Assembly (NCBI RefSeq): GCF_900110555.1
Contig: NZ_FOEE01000001.1
Location: 557,027-621,026 of the forward strand
Reading direction: 5' to 3'
Source of the DNA: Trujillonella endophytica
GTDB taxonomy: Bacteria > Actinomycetota > Actinomycetes > Mycobacteriales > Geodermatophilaceae
DNA: 64,000 bases
Shown: positions 16,757-25,668 of the stretch, piece by piece
Layout of the letters: each line of letters opens with the position of its first letter
Position numbering within the stretch: the first letter of the stretch is position 1
Program-made: the position numbers and the translations under genes
Notes under the pieces: model-generated
Told to the model about the DNA's origin: nothing
Seen by the model: only the letters and a program-made list of their open reading frames with translations
Databases searched by the model: none

Positions 16757-17647
16757 ATGACCGACTTCCGGTTCATCACCACCGAGATGTTGGACGACGG
16801 CGCGATCGTCCGGATCAAGCTGAACCGCCCGCGCCAGCGGAACGCGCAGAGTCGCGGGCTGCTGGTCGAGCTCGACGGGGCATTCCGGGCCGCCGAGGCC
16901 GACGACCGGGTGCGGGTCGTCATCCTCGGCGCCGAGGGCACGATGTTCTCGGCCGGGCACGACACCGGTTCCCAGCAGGCGATGGCCGAGTACCTGCCCG
17001 GGCCGGACCAGCACCCGACCACGCAGATCGACGGAGGGACGCGCCTCGGCGTCGAGAAGCTGTTCCTGCAGGAGTGGCGCTACTTCTTCCAGAACACCCG
17101 CCGGTGGCGCGACCTGCGCAAGATCACCATCGCGCAGGTGCACGGCAACGTGATGTCCGCGGGCCTGATGCTGATGTGGGCGTGCGACCTCATCGTCGCC
17201 GCGGACGACGCCGTGTTCTCCGACGTCGTGGGGCAGCGGCTGGGGATGTGCGGGGTGGAGTACTTCGCGCATCCGTGGGAGTTCGGGCCGCGAAAGACCA
17301 AGGAGCTGCTGCTCACCGGCGACTCGATCGACGCCCGAGAGGCGCGCGCCCTGGGCATGGTCAGCAAGGTCGTGGCCCCCGACGAGCTGGACGACCGGAC
17401 GCTGGAGTTCGCCCGCCGGATCGCCGCGCTGCCCACGGTGACCGCGCTGCTGGTCAAGGAGTCGGTCAACCAGTCCGTCGACATGATGGGGTTCCAGAAC
17501 GCGCTTCGAGCGTGCTTCACCCTGCACGAGCTCAACCACGCCCACTGGTCGACGATCCACGAGGACGGCTATCCCTCCGGGCGGGCCGAGGACGGGATCC
17601 TCGGGGCCATCACGGCCCGGAGACCTGGGGCCGACAACTCCCGGTAG
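16757..17647 (+). CDS. Enoyl-CoA hydratase/isomerase family protein
   Basis: A 296-residue crotonase with LNRPRQRNAQSR at the N-terminus, FSAGHDTGS as oxyanion-hole loop and GNVMSAGLMLMWACDLIVA as the second oxyanion helix. An insertion of about 30 residues follows the first loop (PGPDQHPTTQ...), longer than in simple hydratases. The end is the usual HWSTIHEDGYPSG trimerisation tail. ATG 16757 has a GAAGGGA ribosome site; an in-frame ATG 18 nt upstream is less likely. Last gene of the SDR/SnoaL/hydratase unit. Confidence 0.86.
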   Translation: MTDFRFITTEMLDDGAIVRIKLNRPRQRNAQSRGLLVELDGAFRAAEADDRVRVVILGAEGTMFSAGHDTGSQQAMAEYLPGPDQHPTTQIDGGTRLGVEKLFLQEWRYFFQNTRRWRDLRKITIAQVHGNVMSAGLMLMWACDLIVAADDAVFSDVVGQRLGMCGVEYFAHPWEFGPRKTKELLLTGDSIDAREARALGMVSKVVAPDELDDRTLEFARRIAALPTVTALLVKESVNQSVDMMGFQNALRACFTLHELNHAHWSTIHEDGYPSGRAEDGILGAITARRPGADNSR

Positions 17648-17653
17648 CTGCCC

Positions 17654-17680
17654 GGGGCGCCCATCGCCCGACGGCGCCCC
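17654..17680 (+). terminator. Hairpin after the hydratase operon
   Basis: GGGGCGCC / GGCGCCCC arms (8 bp) around 11 nt, 6 nt after the stop. No U-tract. Confidence 0.45.
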
Positions 17681-17811
17681 CCCGGCCCGGCCGTGGGCCC
17701 GACACGACGGGATCCCGCAGCGCTCGTCCGAGGCGACACCGACGCCGGTCGCGTCCCGGGTCCCCGGATCCGCGCCGGCCGCAACGACGACGGACTCGGG
17801 GGAGGCGCGAG

Positions 17812-19275
17812 ATGTGGCTGAGGTCCAGCGAACCTCCCGAGACGGCCGCGACCGGTGGCGGCTTCCCCACGGGCTCTGCGGCGCCCGGCCCCTCGCGCCG
17901 CGCGGTCCTGGCGGTGCTCGCCGTCGGCGTGCTCACCTTCGCGCTGCTCCAGTCGATGGTGCTGCCCGTACTCCCGACGCTCCAGGAGCGCCTCGGGACG
18001 ACCCAGTCCGGGGTGTCCTGGCTGATCACCGGCAACCTCCTGGCATCCGCCGTCGCGACGCCGATCGTCGGCCGTCTGGGCGACATCCACGGCAGGCAGC
18101 GGATGCTGGTCGTCTCGCTGGGAACGTTGGGCGCCGGGTGCCTGCTCTGTTCTTCGGCCACCTCCCTGCCGCTCATGATCGGTGGCCGCGTCCTCCAGGG
18201 CTTCGGTGCGGCGGTTGCCCCTCTGGCGTTCGGCATCGTGCGAGACGTGTTCCCCGACCGCGCGGTGCCCCGGGCCATCAGCGCGCTGTCCCCCATGCTG
18301 GCGCTCGGCGCGGCGGCCGGCCTGACGCTGGCCGGACCGGTCGTGGGGCTCCTGGGCGTGCCGTGGCTGTTCTGGTTGCCGATGATCGCGGTCCTGGTGG
18401 CGGCTGTCGCCGCGTATCGGGTGGTGCCGCCGTCAACGGTGCGCGCTCCCGGGCGGATCAACTGGCTCGCGGCGGCGCTCCTGACGGGCTGGCTGGTCTG
18501 CATGCTGCTCGCAGTCAGCTGGGCCCCGACCCGGGGCTGGACGTCACCCACGGTGCTTGGGCTGCTGGCCTGCGTTGCCGTGTTCGCGCCGCTGTGGGGG
18601 GCCGTGGAGCTGCGGTCGGAGCAGCCGCTCATCGACCTCCGGCTGATGCGGCTGCGGGTCGTGTGGACGGCGAACCTGGTCGCTGTCCTCCTCTTCTTCG
18701 GTGTCTTCGCTGCGCTGGTCCTCGTGCCTCAACTACTCCAGACCGACCCGTCGGCGGGATACGGGTTCGGGGCATCGAACACCGAGTCGGGCCTGCTGTT
18801 GCTGCCGCAATCGGCCGCCTCGTTCGTCCTCGGCCTGAGCGCCGGGTGGCTCGCGGCACGGATCGGGTTCAGGCGCGTGCTGGTGGTCGCGGCCCTCGTC
18901 GGCGCGACCGGGTACGCGACGCTCGCGCTCGCCCACGACCAGCTCTGGCATGTCCAGGTGGCGCTCGTGCTCGCCGGGGCCGGCCTGGGCCTGAGCCAGG
19001 CTGCGCTCGCGAACGTGGTCGTGTCCGGCGTGCCGCAGAACAGGACGGGGGTCGCCGGCGGGATGTACGCCAACCTCCGCACGATCGGGGGCAGCCTGGG
19101 AACCGCGGTGACGACGACCGTGGTCACGGCAGGTGCCGGCTCGGACGGCGTGCCCGCGGAGGGTGGATACACCGCTGCCTTCCTGGTGCTGGCAGCCACC
19201 GCGGCGGCGGCGGCGCTGGGGGCGCTGGTCATCCGCGGTGCGAGCCGCCCGTCGTCGGCGGCGGTCCGGGGGTAG
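17812..19275 (+). CDS. MFS transporter, DHA2 (EmrB/QacA-like) drug:proton antiporter family
   Basis: A 487-residue integral membrane protein with about 14 hydrophobic segments. Motif A (GRLGDIHGRQRML) lies between TM2 and TM3, and the PxxxGP-like LTLAGPVVGLLG region lies in TM5, both signatures of proton-driven exporters. It probably expels a substrate or toxic intermediate of the surrounding pathway. ATG with GGGGGAGG ribosome site. Monocistronic, with 164 nt separating it from the hydratase operon. Confidence 0.88.
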   Translation: MWLRSSEPPETAATGGGFPTGSAAPGPSRRAVLAVLAVGVLTFALLQSMVLPVLPTLQERLGTTQSGVSWLITGNLLASAVATPIVGRLGDIHGRQRMLVVSLGTLGAGCLLCSSATSLPLMIGGRVLQGFGAAVAPLAFGIVRDVFPDRAVPRAISALSPMLALGAAAGLTLAGPVVGLLGVPWLFWLPMIAVLVAAVAAYRVVPPSTVRAPGRINWLAAALLTGWLVCMLLAVSWAPTRGWTSPTVLGLLACVAVFAPLWGAVELRSEQPLIDLRLMRLRVVWTANLVAVLLFFGVFAALVLVPQLLQTDPSAGYGFGASNTESGLLLLPQSAASFVLGLSAGWLAARIGFRRVLVVAALVGATGYATLALAHDQLWHVQVALVLAGAGLGLSQAALANVVVSGVPQNRTGVAGGMYANLRTIGGSLGTAVTTTVVTAGAGSDGVPAEGGYTAAFLVLAATAAAAALGALVIRGASRPSSAAVRG

Positions 19276-19398
19276 TCCGGAAGGGTCCGAGAACCAGTTG
19301 GGCCGGGCGTCACATGAAGGCAGTGGACGGCCGCGATCCCGAGGCGGTGGGGCGTCGACCCTGCTGGCCTGATCGGCTCGGCGGGGCGGCGCCAGGGT

Positions 19399-19884
19399 TC
19401 AGCCGGTCGTGCGGTCGGGTGCCGGTGGCGGGAAGATGCCGCCGGGCGAGGTCTTGGTGAGCACGTACTCCAGGCGCCGGCTGGTGAACAGCCACCGACG
19501 GTCGCGCTTCTCGTAGGTCTCGAAGTAGTGGCCGGTGGCGAGGAACCAGTGCTCCTCGTCTCCCTGCTGCCACAGCGAGATGCCGGTCATGCCCCAGATG
19601 CCGCTCGCGGTGGTGGGGGAGTGGACGGTGATCTCCGGCGTGTGGGAGTGGTGCGCCGTCCGGAGGTCTTTCATGATCACCTTGACGCCGGCGATCATCT
19701 CAGCCGCCGACGTGAACGGCGGGTAGTCGCCGTTGTAGCCGTGGTAGTCCGGCGCGTGGAGGGCCTCCAGTGCCACCCAGTCCTGGGTGTCGACGAGGCG
19801 GTCGCGCCGCCCCTTGAGCAGCGTGATGTCCTCGATCGCCTCCAGTCGCTCGAGGATGGTCACGCCAGGGTCGTGCTGTTCCAC
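19399..19884 (-). CDS. SnoaL-like / NTF2 fold protein
   Basis: A 161-residue SnoaL_4-type protein. It begins with the paired helices ILERLEAIEDITLLKGRRDRL, includes HAPDYHGYNG and ends with RRWLFTSRRLEYVL, the usual final strand. Probably a small dehydratase/isomerase or ligand-binding subunit. Last gene of the leftward unit starting at 25615, 19 nt after the LLM gene. Confidence 0.83.
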   Translation of the reverse strand: MEQHDPGVTILERLEAIEDITLLKGRRDRLVDTQDWVALEALHAPDYHGYNGDYPPFTSAAEMIAGVKVIMKDLRTAHHSHTPEITVHSPTTASGIWGMTGISLWQQGDEEHWFLATGHYFETYEKRDRRWLFTSRRLEYVLTKTSPGGIFPPPAPDRTTG

Positions 19885-19903
19885 GGGACTCCCTCCAGAG
19901 GGG

Positions 19904-20758
19904 TCAGAGGTCGGCGTTGACGGCGGCGAGCGCCTCGAGCTGATCGAGGTACTGCTCGAGCGAGGAGTGGACGAAGCGGGCGGAGGCGACGGTCACGCCG
20001 GCCGCGGCGAGCTCGCCCAGCGCGTCCGCGGTGGCTCCCGGCTCGTCGATCGGATCGAAGGGCGTGGACGGGCCGAGGCCGACGGTGAAGTCCGCGGGGA
20101 GCTCCACCTGGGCCAGCCACTCCTGGGCCTGCTGCGGGGTGACGTTGAAGGGCGTCCACCCGTCGGCGAGCGTCGCGGCCCGGCGCAGCGAGAGCAGGGT
20201 CTGGCCGCCGACCCAGATCGGCACGTGCGGCTGGACGGCGCACGGGTCGACGATCAGGCCGCCGAAGTCGTAGTACTCACCCGAGTAGCTGGGCTCGGGC
20301 CGGGACAGCGACGCGCGCAGGGCCCGCAGCGCGTCGTCCCCGCGCCTGCCGCGGTCGGCGAACGGTGCGCCGAGGAGGTCGAACTCCTCCTTGAGGGTCC
20401 CGACCCCGACGCCGAGGACCACGCGGCCGTTGCTGACCAGGTCCAGCGTTCCGTAGCGCTTGGCGATCTCCAGCGGGTGGTGGTAGCCGAGGACCAGGAC
20501 CGCGGTGGCGAACCGGATGCGCTCGGTGCGGGCGGCGAGGTAGCCGAACGTGGCGAGCGGGTCCCAGTACCGCGCGCCCCGGCGGGCGGCCTGGTCGGCC
20601 GGCACCCCGATGTGCTCGCTGCAGGTGAGGTGGGAGTACCCGAGGTGGTCGGCGGTCTCGGCGATGCGGGCGACGTCGGCGATCGTGCCGCTCCGCTCCC
20701 ACTCCCCGCTGGCCCCCGGGAGCATCGACACCACGGGGGTGCCCACGGACAGCTTCAT
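19904..20758 (-). CDS. LLM-class (F420-dependent) oxidoreductase
   Basis: A 284-residue luciferase-like TIM barrel of the TIGR03619 type. Visible blocks are YSHLTCSEHI, RIRFATAVLVLGYHHP, NGRVVLGVGVGTLKEEF and VPIWVGGQTLLSLRRAA. Actinobacterial members usually use coenzyme F420 rather than FMN to reduce or oxidise a carbonyl or C=C bond. Preceded by a 243-residue barrel protein (31-nt gap). Confidence 0.87.
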   Translation of the reverse strand: MKLSVGTPVVSMLPGASGEWERSGTIADVARIAETADHLGYSHLTCSEHIGVPADQAARRGARYWDPLATFGYLAARTERIRFATAVLVLGYHHPLEIAKRYGTLDLVSNGRVVLGVGVGTLKEEFDLLGAPFADRGRRGDDALRALRASLSRPEPSYSGEYYDFGGLIVDPCAVQPHVPIWVGGQTLLSLRRAATLADGWTPFNVTPQQAQEWLAQVELPADFTVGLGPSTPFDPIDEPGATADALGELAAAGVTVASARFVHSSLEQYLDQLEALAAVNADL

Positions 20759-20789
20759 CGTCGAGGTCCTTCCGATCGGGTCGTCGAGT

Positions 20790-21521
20790 TCACTCCGGCC
20801 ACGCGTCCCACCGGACCATCGACCGCAGTGGGCCGGCGAACAGCGGCCGCACGGCGCCCGAGGCCCACCGCTGTTCGATCAGCGGGGTGAGGCGCTGCGT
20901 GACCGCCAGCGGGTCCTCGTCGAGGTAGACGACGGTCGTGTACTGCGGGGAACCCTGGATGTGCGGGTGCTGCTCCCAGAAGTCGGTCGAGCCGAACGTC
21001 CACGCGCCGGCCACGCCGGGCACGTCGAGCAGCGCGGGGGCGTGGTCGGTGTGCAGCCAGTTCAGCCAGCCGTCGACGTCGTCCCCCGCAGGCTCCTCGA
21101 CGAGCAGCAGCACGCCGCGGTGCGGCCGCATCGGCACGACCTCGGCCGAGACCAGGGCGCGTGGCGCGGCGTACCACCGCAGCAGCGCCGGCATCCGCAG
21201 CTGCAGCGAGGGGCGCCGGATGGGAAAGCGTCCGACCTCCGCCAGCCGCAGTCCCAGCTCCATGAAGTCGTCGTGGGTGCGCTGGACCGGGTCGCCGATC
21301 AGGTAGGTGACCGCCGCGCCGATGTCGGCGAGCGGGCCCTCGCCGGCGATGCGCGCGGCGGGGTAGTCGCCGTCGGCGATGTACCGCAGGGCGTGCACCA
21401 GCCCGGGGAGCTGGTACTGCTCCGGCATGTGGTCGAGCAGGTGCCAGCGCAGGTAGCTGCCGTCGTCGTCCGCCGGCAACGGGGGTGTGAGGCTGACGAA
21501 CGCCGCCTTCACTCGGATCAT
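20790..21521 (-). CDS. Putative dimeric alpha/beta-barrel (EthD-like) protein
   Basis: A 243-residue protein with two ferredoxin-like halves: an N-terminal LRWHLLDHMPEQYQLPG and a central WLNWLHTDHAPALLDVPGV. The repeated H-x-DH-x-P pattern is characteristic of EthD/dimeric alpha-beta barrel proteins. Not recognised as a characterised enzyme. ATG 21521 has GGAGG 7 nt upstream; the frame runs eight residues further. It may be a cofactor-less enzyme or stabilising partner for the LLM gene that follows. Confidence 0.75.
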   Translation of the reverse strand: MIRVKAAFVSLTPPLPADDDGSYLRWHLLDHMPEQYQLPGLVHALRYIADGDYPAARIAGEGPLADIGAAVTYLIGDPVQRTHDDFMELGLRLAEVGRFPIRRPSLQLRMPALLRWYAAPRALVSAEVVPMRPHRGVLLLVEEPAGDDVDGWLNWLHTDHAPALLDVPGVAGAWTFGSTDFWEQHPHIQGSPQYTTVVYLDEDPLAVTQRLTPLIEQRWASGAVRPLFAGPLRSMVRWDAWPE

Positions 21522-21604
21522 GCGCAGGCCTCCAGCAGGGTCCACATCGGTGGGGACGCCGCGAGCGCGGCACCGTCACCGTAGGACAAACACCCCGCTT
21601 TGTC

Positions 21605-22276
21605 CTATGACTCGCGCGAACGAATCCGGGACGGCGGCCACTCGGCGCCTCCGGCGGGGACGAGCGCCCGCAGCAGGTAGTGGTCGAGGAAGAGCCGCTT
21701 CGCCGCGGCGGACCGCTGCGCGAGCGGCGGGGACAGCATCAGGTTGGAGACCGCGTTGATCCAGCGCGCCGTCTCGCGCAGGTCCAGGTCCGGGTGCAGC
21801 TGCCCATCGGCCTGCCAGCGCTCGAGCAGCGGCCGCAGGTGCCGGTACACCGCGTCGACGACCGGCTCGGCACCGAACTCCAGGGCGGTGACCACCCAGC
21901 GCCCCTCCGCCGAGAAGAGCGCCTCGTTCACGGGGTCGCCGCCGACCAGCTCGATGGACCCCAGCACCAGCTCCGCGATCGAGCCCACCGCGTCGTCGGG
22001 GTCGCCCAGGGCGGCGACCTGCCGGTCGACCGACGCGTCGATCCGGCTCACCAGCACGCCGAGCAGCAGGTCGTCGCGGGTGGGGAAGTAGCGGTAGACG
22101 GTCGACCGGGCGACGCCGGCCTCGACGGCGACGTCGGCCACCGTCATCCGGACCGACCCGCGGGCGGCGATGCACCGGGTCGTGGCCTCGACCAGGCGCT
22201 GCCGCGTCTCGTCGTCGGGGCCCTTCGTGGTCGCCTGGGGAGCCGTCGGTGGGGTCGTGCTCTCGGCCGCAGGCAT
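21605..22276 (-). CDS. TetR/AcrR family transcriptional regulator
   Basis: A 223-residue regulator (if the ATG at 22276 is used; a GTG at 22324 would add 16). HTH: MTVADVAVEAGVARSTVYRYF. Its ligand domain shares SRIDASV, PVNEALFS and WQADGQLHPDLDLRETARW with the TetR at 2006-2635, marking them as paralogues. It is embedded mid-operon between an SDR and an EthD-like gene, an unusual place for a repressor unless it autoregulates the whole unit. Confidence 0.86.
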   Translation of the reverse strand: MPAAESTTPPTAPQATTKGPDDETRQRLVEATTRCIAARGSVRMTVADVAVEAGVARSTVYRYFPTRDDLLLGVLVSRIDASVDRQVAALGDPDDAVGSIAELVLGSIELVGGDPVNEALFSAEGRWVVTALEFGAEPVVDAVYRHLRPLLERWQADGQLHPDLDLRETARWINAVSNLMLSPPLAQRSAAAKRLFLDHYLLRALVPAGGAEWPPSRIRSRES

Positions 22277-22369
22277 GGCCGGGGATGGTACGTCCGCGCC
22301 TGCGTCACGAGCAGGAGACGGCACGCGTGTCCGGACGCCTCGGCGTCCGCGTGCGGCCGGCGCCGGGGC

Positions 22370-23248
22370 TCAGCGCGCGCGCAGGTTGTCCCGGCCGAGG
22401 ATGTCCGAGAGCGCGGGGGAGAGCTCCCGGGTGCGGTCCGGGCCCCAGCTCTCGCCGAAGGTGTAGGTGTGCAGCACCTCCCCGGTGAGATCGGTGGGTC
22501 GGGCGCCGATCAGCCACGCGACGGGGGCGCCCCAGAAGTCCTCGTCGAGCTGCTCGCCGGCCACCACCTCGCGGTTGGACCGCTCCTCGGTGATGTCGTT
22601 GACGGTGCGCAGGTAGACGCTGACGTCGCCGGGGCTGATCGCGTTGACCGCGATGCCGTCGTCGGCCAGCTCGGCCGCGTACCAGCTGGTCAGGCGGTTC
22701 AGCGCGGACTTGGTCAGCCCGTAGAGGAGCAGCCCGGCGTGGGCGCCCCCGCCCTTGCCGGTCGGGCCGGCCGCGAGCGAGGTGATGTTCACGACCGAGC
22801 CGCCGTCGCCGGCCCGCAGGTAGGGGAGCGCGCTGTCGACCAGCAGGTACGGGGCGCGCACGTTGACCGCGAAGGCTTCGTCCCACACCTGCTGCGAGAT
22901 GCCGCGGCACTCCATCCGCTCGGAGGACGCGACGGCGTTGTTGACGATCCCGTCGATGCCGCCGAGCTCGCGGGCCACGTCCTCGACGACGCCGCGGACC
23001 GAGTCCTCGTCGGTGAGGTCGACCCGGCGCGCGGTGACGTCCAGTCCCTGGGCGCGGGCCGACGCCTCCACCTCGCGCAACGTCCCCATCTGTGCGGGGT
23101 CGTCACCGAGCGTCCGGGCCAGCGCGACGACGCGGGCACCGGCCCGCGCCAGGGCATGGGCGTAGGTGCGACCCAGTCGCCGGCTGGCCCCGGAGACGAG
23201 GACCACCTTGCCGTCCAGGGGCCGGTCCGTGTGCTGCTGTGTGGTCAT
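22370..23248 (-). CDS. Short-chain dehydrogenase/reductase (SDR)
   Basis: A 292-residue SDR with VSGASRRLG as cofactor loop (Arg-Arg instead of the usual Ser-Gly-Ile), NNAVAS and YGLTKSA active site. The residues following the cofactor loop suggest NADP(H) preference, which is an inference. Its ATG overlaps the stop of the hydratase before it by 4 nt. A 40-residue C-terminal extension (FGESWGPDRTRELSP) goes beyond the typical SDR end. Confidence 0.85.
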   Translation of the reverse strand: MTTQQHTDRPLDGKVVLVSGASRRLGRTYAHALARAGARVVALARTLGDDPAQMGTLREVEASARAQGLDVTARRVDLTDEDSVRGVVEDVARELGGIDGIVNNAVASSERMECRGISQQVWDEAFAVNVRAPYLLVDSALPYLRAGDGGSVVNITSLAAGPTGKGGGAHAGLLLYGLTKSALNRLTSWYAAELADDGIAVNAISPGDVSVYLRTVNDITEERSNREVVAGEQLDEDFWGAPVAWLIGARPTDLTGEVLHTYTFGESWGPDRTRELSPALSDILGRDNLRAR

Positions 23249-24063
23249 CGTCCGTTCCTCACGTTCAGCGCGGCCACTGCCGCTCGGTGCTGGGGGGTGT
23301 CGACCAGCCGCACGTGCCAGTCGACCTCGGCGTCGGCGCTCTCGGCCAGGCCGTGCGTGAGTGCCCGGGCCACGTTCTCCTTCACGGCGCGCAGCGCGAG
23401 CGGGGAGATGCCCGCCAGCGCGCGGGCCAGGTCCGTGCCGCGCTCGGCCAGCTCGGCATCGGGGACGACGTCGGTGAGCAGTCCCCAGTCCCGGGCGTCC
23501 GCCGCGGTCAGCGCGCGGGAGGTGAGCAGCAGCTCGGTGGCGCGGGCCGGGCCGACCAGCCGGGTCAGCAGCCAGCTGCAGCCGAAGTCCCCGGCCAGGC
23601 CGGCGCGGGTGAAGCCGGTCCGCAGCACCGCCGACTCCGCCGCCACCCGCAGGTCGCAGGCCAGCGCGAGGGCGAGCCCGGCGCCGACCGCGGGCCCGTT
23701 GACCAGCGCCAGGGTGGGCTTGGCGAACTCCGCCAGCCGGACGGTGGTGGCCCGCTGCGCCCCGGCGTGCCGCGTCCGGCGCGCCTCGACGTCGTCCGCC
23801 GGGCCGAACAGGCTCTCCCCGCGGGCCATCACCTTCACGTCCCCGCCGGCGCAGAAGCTCTCGCCCGCCCCGGTGACGACGACGACGCGCACCCGCTCGT
23901 CGCCGTCGGCGGAGTCCAGGGCGGCGCCGAGCGCGTCCAGCAGCGCCAGCGAGTAGGCGTTGCGCGACCCCGGCCGGTTGAGGGTGAGCGTCAGGACGCC
24001 CTCGTCGAGGGTCGCCAGCAGCTCGTCGGTGCCGGTCGTCAGCTGCTGCGGGCCGTCGGCCAC
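23245..24063 (-). CDS. Enoyl-CoA hydratase/isomerase family protein
   Basis: A 272-residue crotonase with TLNRPGSRNAYS, FCAGGDVKVM and VNGPAVGAGLALALACDLRVA. The FTRAGLAGDFGCSWLL block corresponds to the second oxyanion helix; Asp stands where hydratases have the second catalytic Glu, an arrangement seen in isomerases. GTG start with GGAGGAA upstream. Second gene after the AMP ligase (22-nt gap), so it likely handles the acyl-CoA made by that ligase. Confidence 0.87.
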   Translation of the reverse strand: MADGPQQLTTGTDELLATLDEGVLTLTLNRPGSRNAYSLALLDALGAALDSADGDERVRVVVVTGAGESFCAGGDVKVMARGESLFGPADDVEARRTRHAGAQRATTVRLAEFAKPTLALVNGPAVGAGLALALACDLRVAAESAVLRTGFTRAGLAGDFGCSWLLTRLVGPARATELLLTSRALTAADARDWGLLTDVVPDAELAERGTDLARALAGISPLALRAVKENVARALTHGLAESADAEVDWHVRLVDTPQHRAAVAALNVRNGR

Positions 24064-24085
24064 GGGGGTTCCTCCCGGAAGAAGT

Positions 24086-25615
24086 TCACGCGCCGGTCAG
24101 CGGGGTCAGGTGCCGGCGCTGGATCTTGCCCGAGGGTGTCCGGGGGATCGCCTCGACGAAGAAGACGTCGCGCAGCCGCTTGTAGGGCGCGAGTCGCGGG
24201 GAGAGCCAGTCCAGCAGCTCCTGGGCGTCCGGCGTCCACCCCGCGGCCGGGACCACCGCGGCGCAGGGGGCCTCGCCGCGCCGGTCGTCGGGAGCGCCGA
24301 ACACCGCGCAGTCGGCGACCAGCGGCGAGGTGGCCAGCAGGTTCTCGATCTCGACGGGGGAGACCTGGTAGCCCGACACCTTGATGAGCTCCTTGAGCCG
24401 GCCGCTCACCACGATCCAGCCCTCGGGCTCGACGTGCCCGAGGTCGCCGGTCCGGTACCAGCCGCCGTCGAGGAAGGGGTCCGGCGCGTCCTCGGGCAGG
24501 TAGCCGAGCATCGCCGCGGTACTGCGGGCCACCAGCTCTCCCGTGCGGCCGCGCGGCAGGAACTCCAGCGTCCCCGGGTCGATCGCCTCCAGCTGGACGC
24601 CCCGCGGCGCCAGCCCGACGGAGTCCAGGCGGGCGCCCTCGGCCGGGTTCATCGCCAGGATCGGCACCTCGGTGGTGCCGTAGGCCGGCCGCCAGCCGAC
24701 GCCGGTGCGCTCGGTGACCCGGCGGGCGATCTCGGCGTTGACGGGGGTGGCCGACCAGTTGAGGTAGCGCAGCGAGCGCAGGTCGAACCGCTCGAGGTCG
24801 GGCATCGCGGCCAGCGCGGCGGCGATCGGCGCGACGGTGAGGCCGATCGTGATCCGGTCGGCGGCGAAGCTCTCGACCATCGAGGCGGTGTCGAACCGGC
24901 GGAACAGCCGGATGGTCGCCGTCCCCTCGAAGGTGGCGCCGACGTTGACGATGCCGAGGATGTGCGACAGCGGGGTGATGCCCTGCAGCCGGTCTGTCGC
25001 CGTGACGCCGAGCGACTCCCGCCACTGCGTGGTCGCCGCGCACAGGGAGCGGTGGGTGTGCCGGACGGCCTTGGGCAGGCCGGTCGTGCCGGAGCTGAAC
25101 GGCAGGGCCAGCTCGAGCTCGGCGGGGTCGCCCGTCTCGGGCAGGGTGCCCGCGTCCCCGCGGAGCGCGCCGAACGGTGTCCAGCCCTCCCGCGGCTCCG
25201 GGCCGACGACGACGGCGAGCCCGGGCCGGCCGACGGCGTCGACCACGGCGGCGCTCGCCGCGTCGGCGATCACCGCCACCGGCCCGGTGAGCGCGAGCGC
25301 GTGCGCCATCTCGTGCTCGCGCCACGCGGTGGACAGCAGAACCGCGGCCGCGCGCAGCCGGGCGAGCGCGAAGAAGGCGACGATCCAGGCCGGCTCGTTG
25401 CCCAGGCACAGCCCCACGCGGTCCCGCGGACGGACGCCGAGGGCGGACAGGCCGGCGGCCGCCTGCTCGACGGCGGCCTGCAGCTCCTGGTAGGTGTACT
25501 GCGCGTCTTCCGCCAGCACGGCCATGTGCTCGGGGGCACGCTCGGCCGCCTCAGCCAGGAGGCGCGAGTAATCGGACGGCGACGAGCCGGGCGTACGAGG
25601 CGGCAGAGTCGACAT
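24086..25615 (-). CDS. AMP-forming acyl-CoA ligase (ANL family)
   Basis: A 509-residue acid-CoA ligase. ATP-binding P-loop SSGTTGLPKAV, the YGTTEVP motif, the YRTGDLG hinge region and C-terminal TPSGKIQRR with the catalytic Lys are all present. Converts a carboxylic acid, ATP and CoA to acyl-CoA, AMP and PPi. First gene of the leftward operon (hydratase, SDR, TetR and others). The recurrent operator overlaps its ATG, so the start or the leader may be very short. Confidence 0.88.
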   Translation of the reverse strand: MSTLPPRTPGSSPSDYSRLLAEAAERAPEHMAVLAEDAQYTYQELQAAVEQAAAGLSALGVRPRDRVGLCLGNEPAWIVAFFALARLRAAAVLLSTAWREHEMAHALALTGPVAVIADAASAAVVDAVGRPGLAVVVGPEPREGWTPFGALRGDAGTLPETGDPAELELALPFSSGTTGLPKAVRHTHRSLCAATTQWRESLGVTATDRLQGITPLSHILGIVNVGATFEGTATIRLFRRFDTASMVESFAADRITIGLTVAPIAAALAAMPDLERFDLRSLRYLNWSATPVNAEIARRVTERTGVGWRPAYGTTEVPILAMNPAEGARLDSVGLAPRGVQLEAIDPGTLEFLPRGRTGELVARSTAAMLGYLPEDAPDPFLDGGWYRTGDLGHVEPEGWIVVSGRLKELIKVSGYQVSPVEIENLLATSPLVADCAVFGAPDDRRGEAPCAAVVPAAGWTPDAQELLDWLSPRLAPYKRLRDVFFVEAIPRTPSGKIQRRHLTPLTGA

Positions 25616-25624
25616 CGACGTCAG
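25609..25624 (-). promoter_or_regulatory. Recurrent 16-bp inverted-repeat operator, site 3
   Basis: Sequence TCGAC-ATCGAC-GTCAG. It overlaps the start codon of the ligase and lies 44 nt upstream of the CoA-transferase gene at 25669, so a bound repressor could block both. Confidence 0.5.
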
Positions 25625-25668
25625 GTTATAGTTCGCTGAACGGTCGGGTCAACGACGACGGGAGCCGC

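Noticed and set aside
25624..25650. GTTCGCTGAAC dyad beside site 3
   Set aside because: Four-base arms are too short to support an operator on their own.
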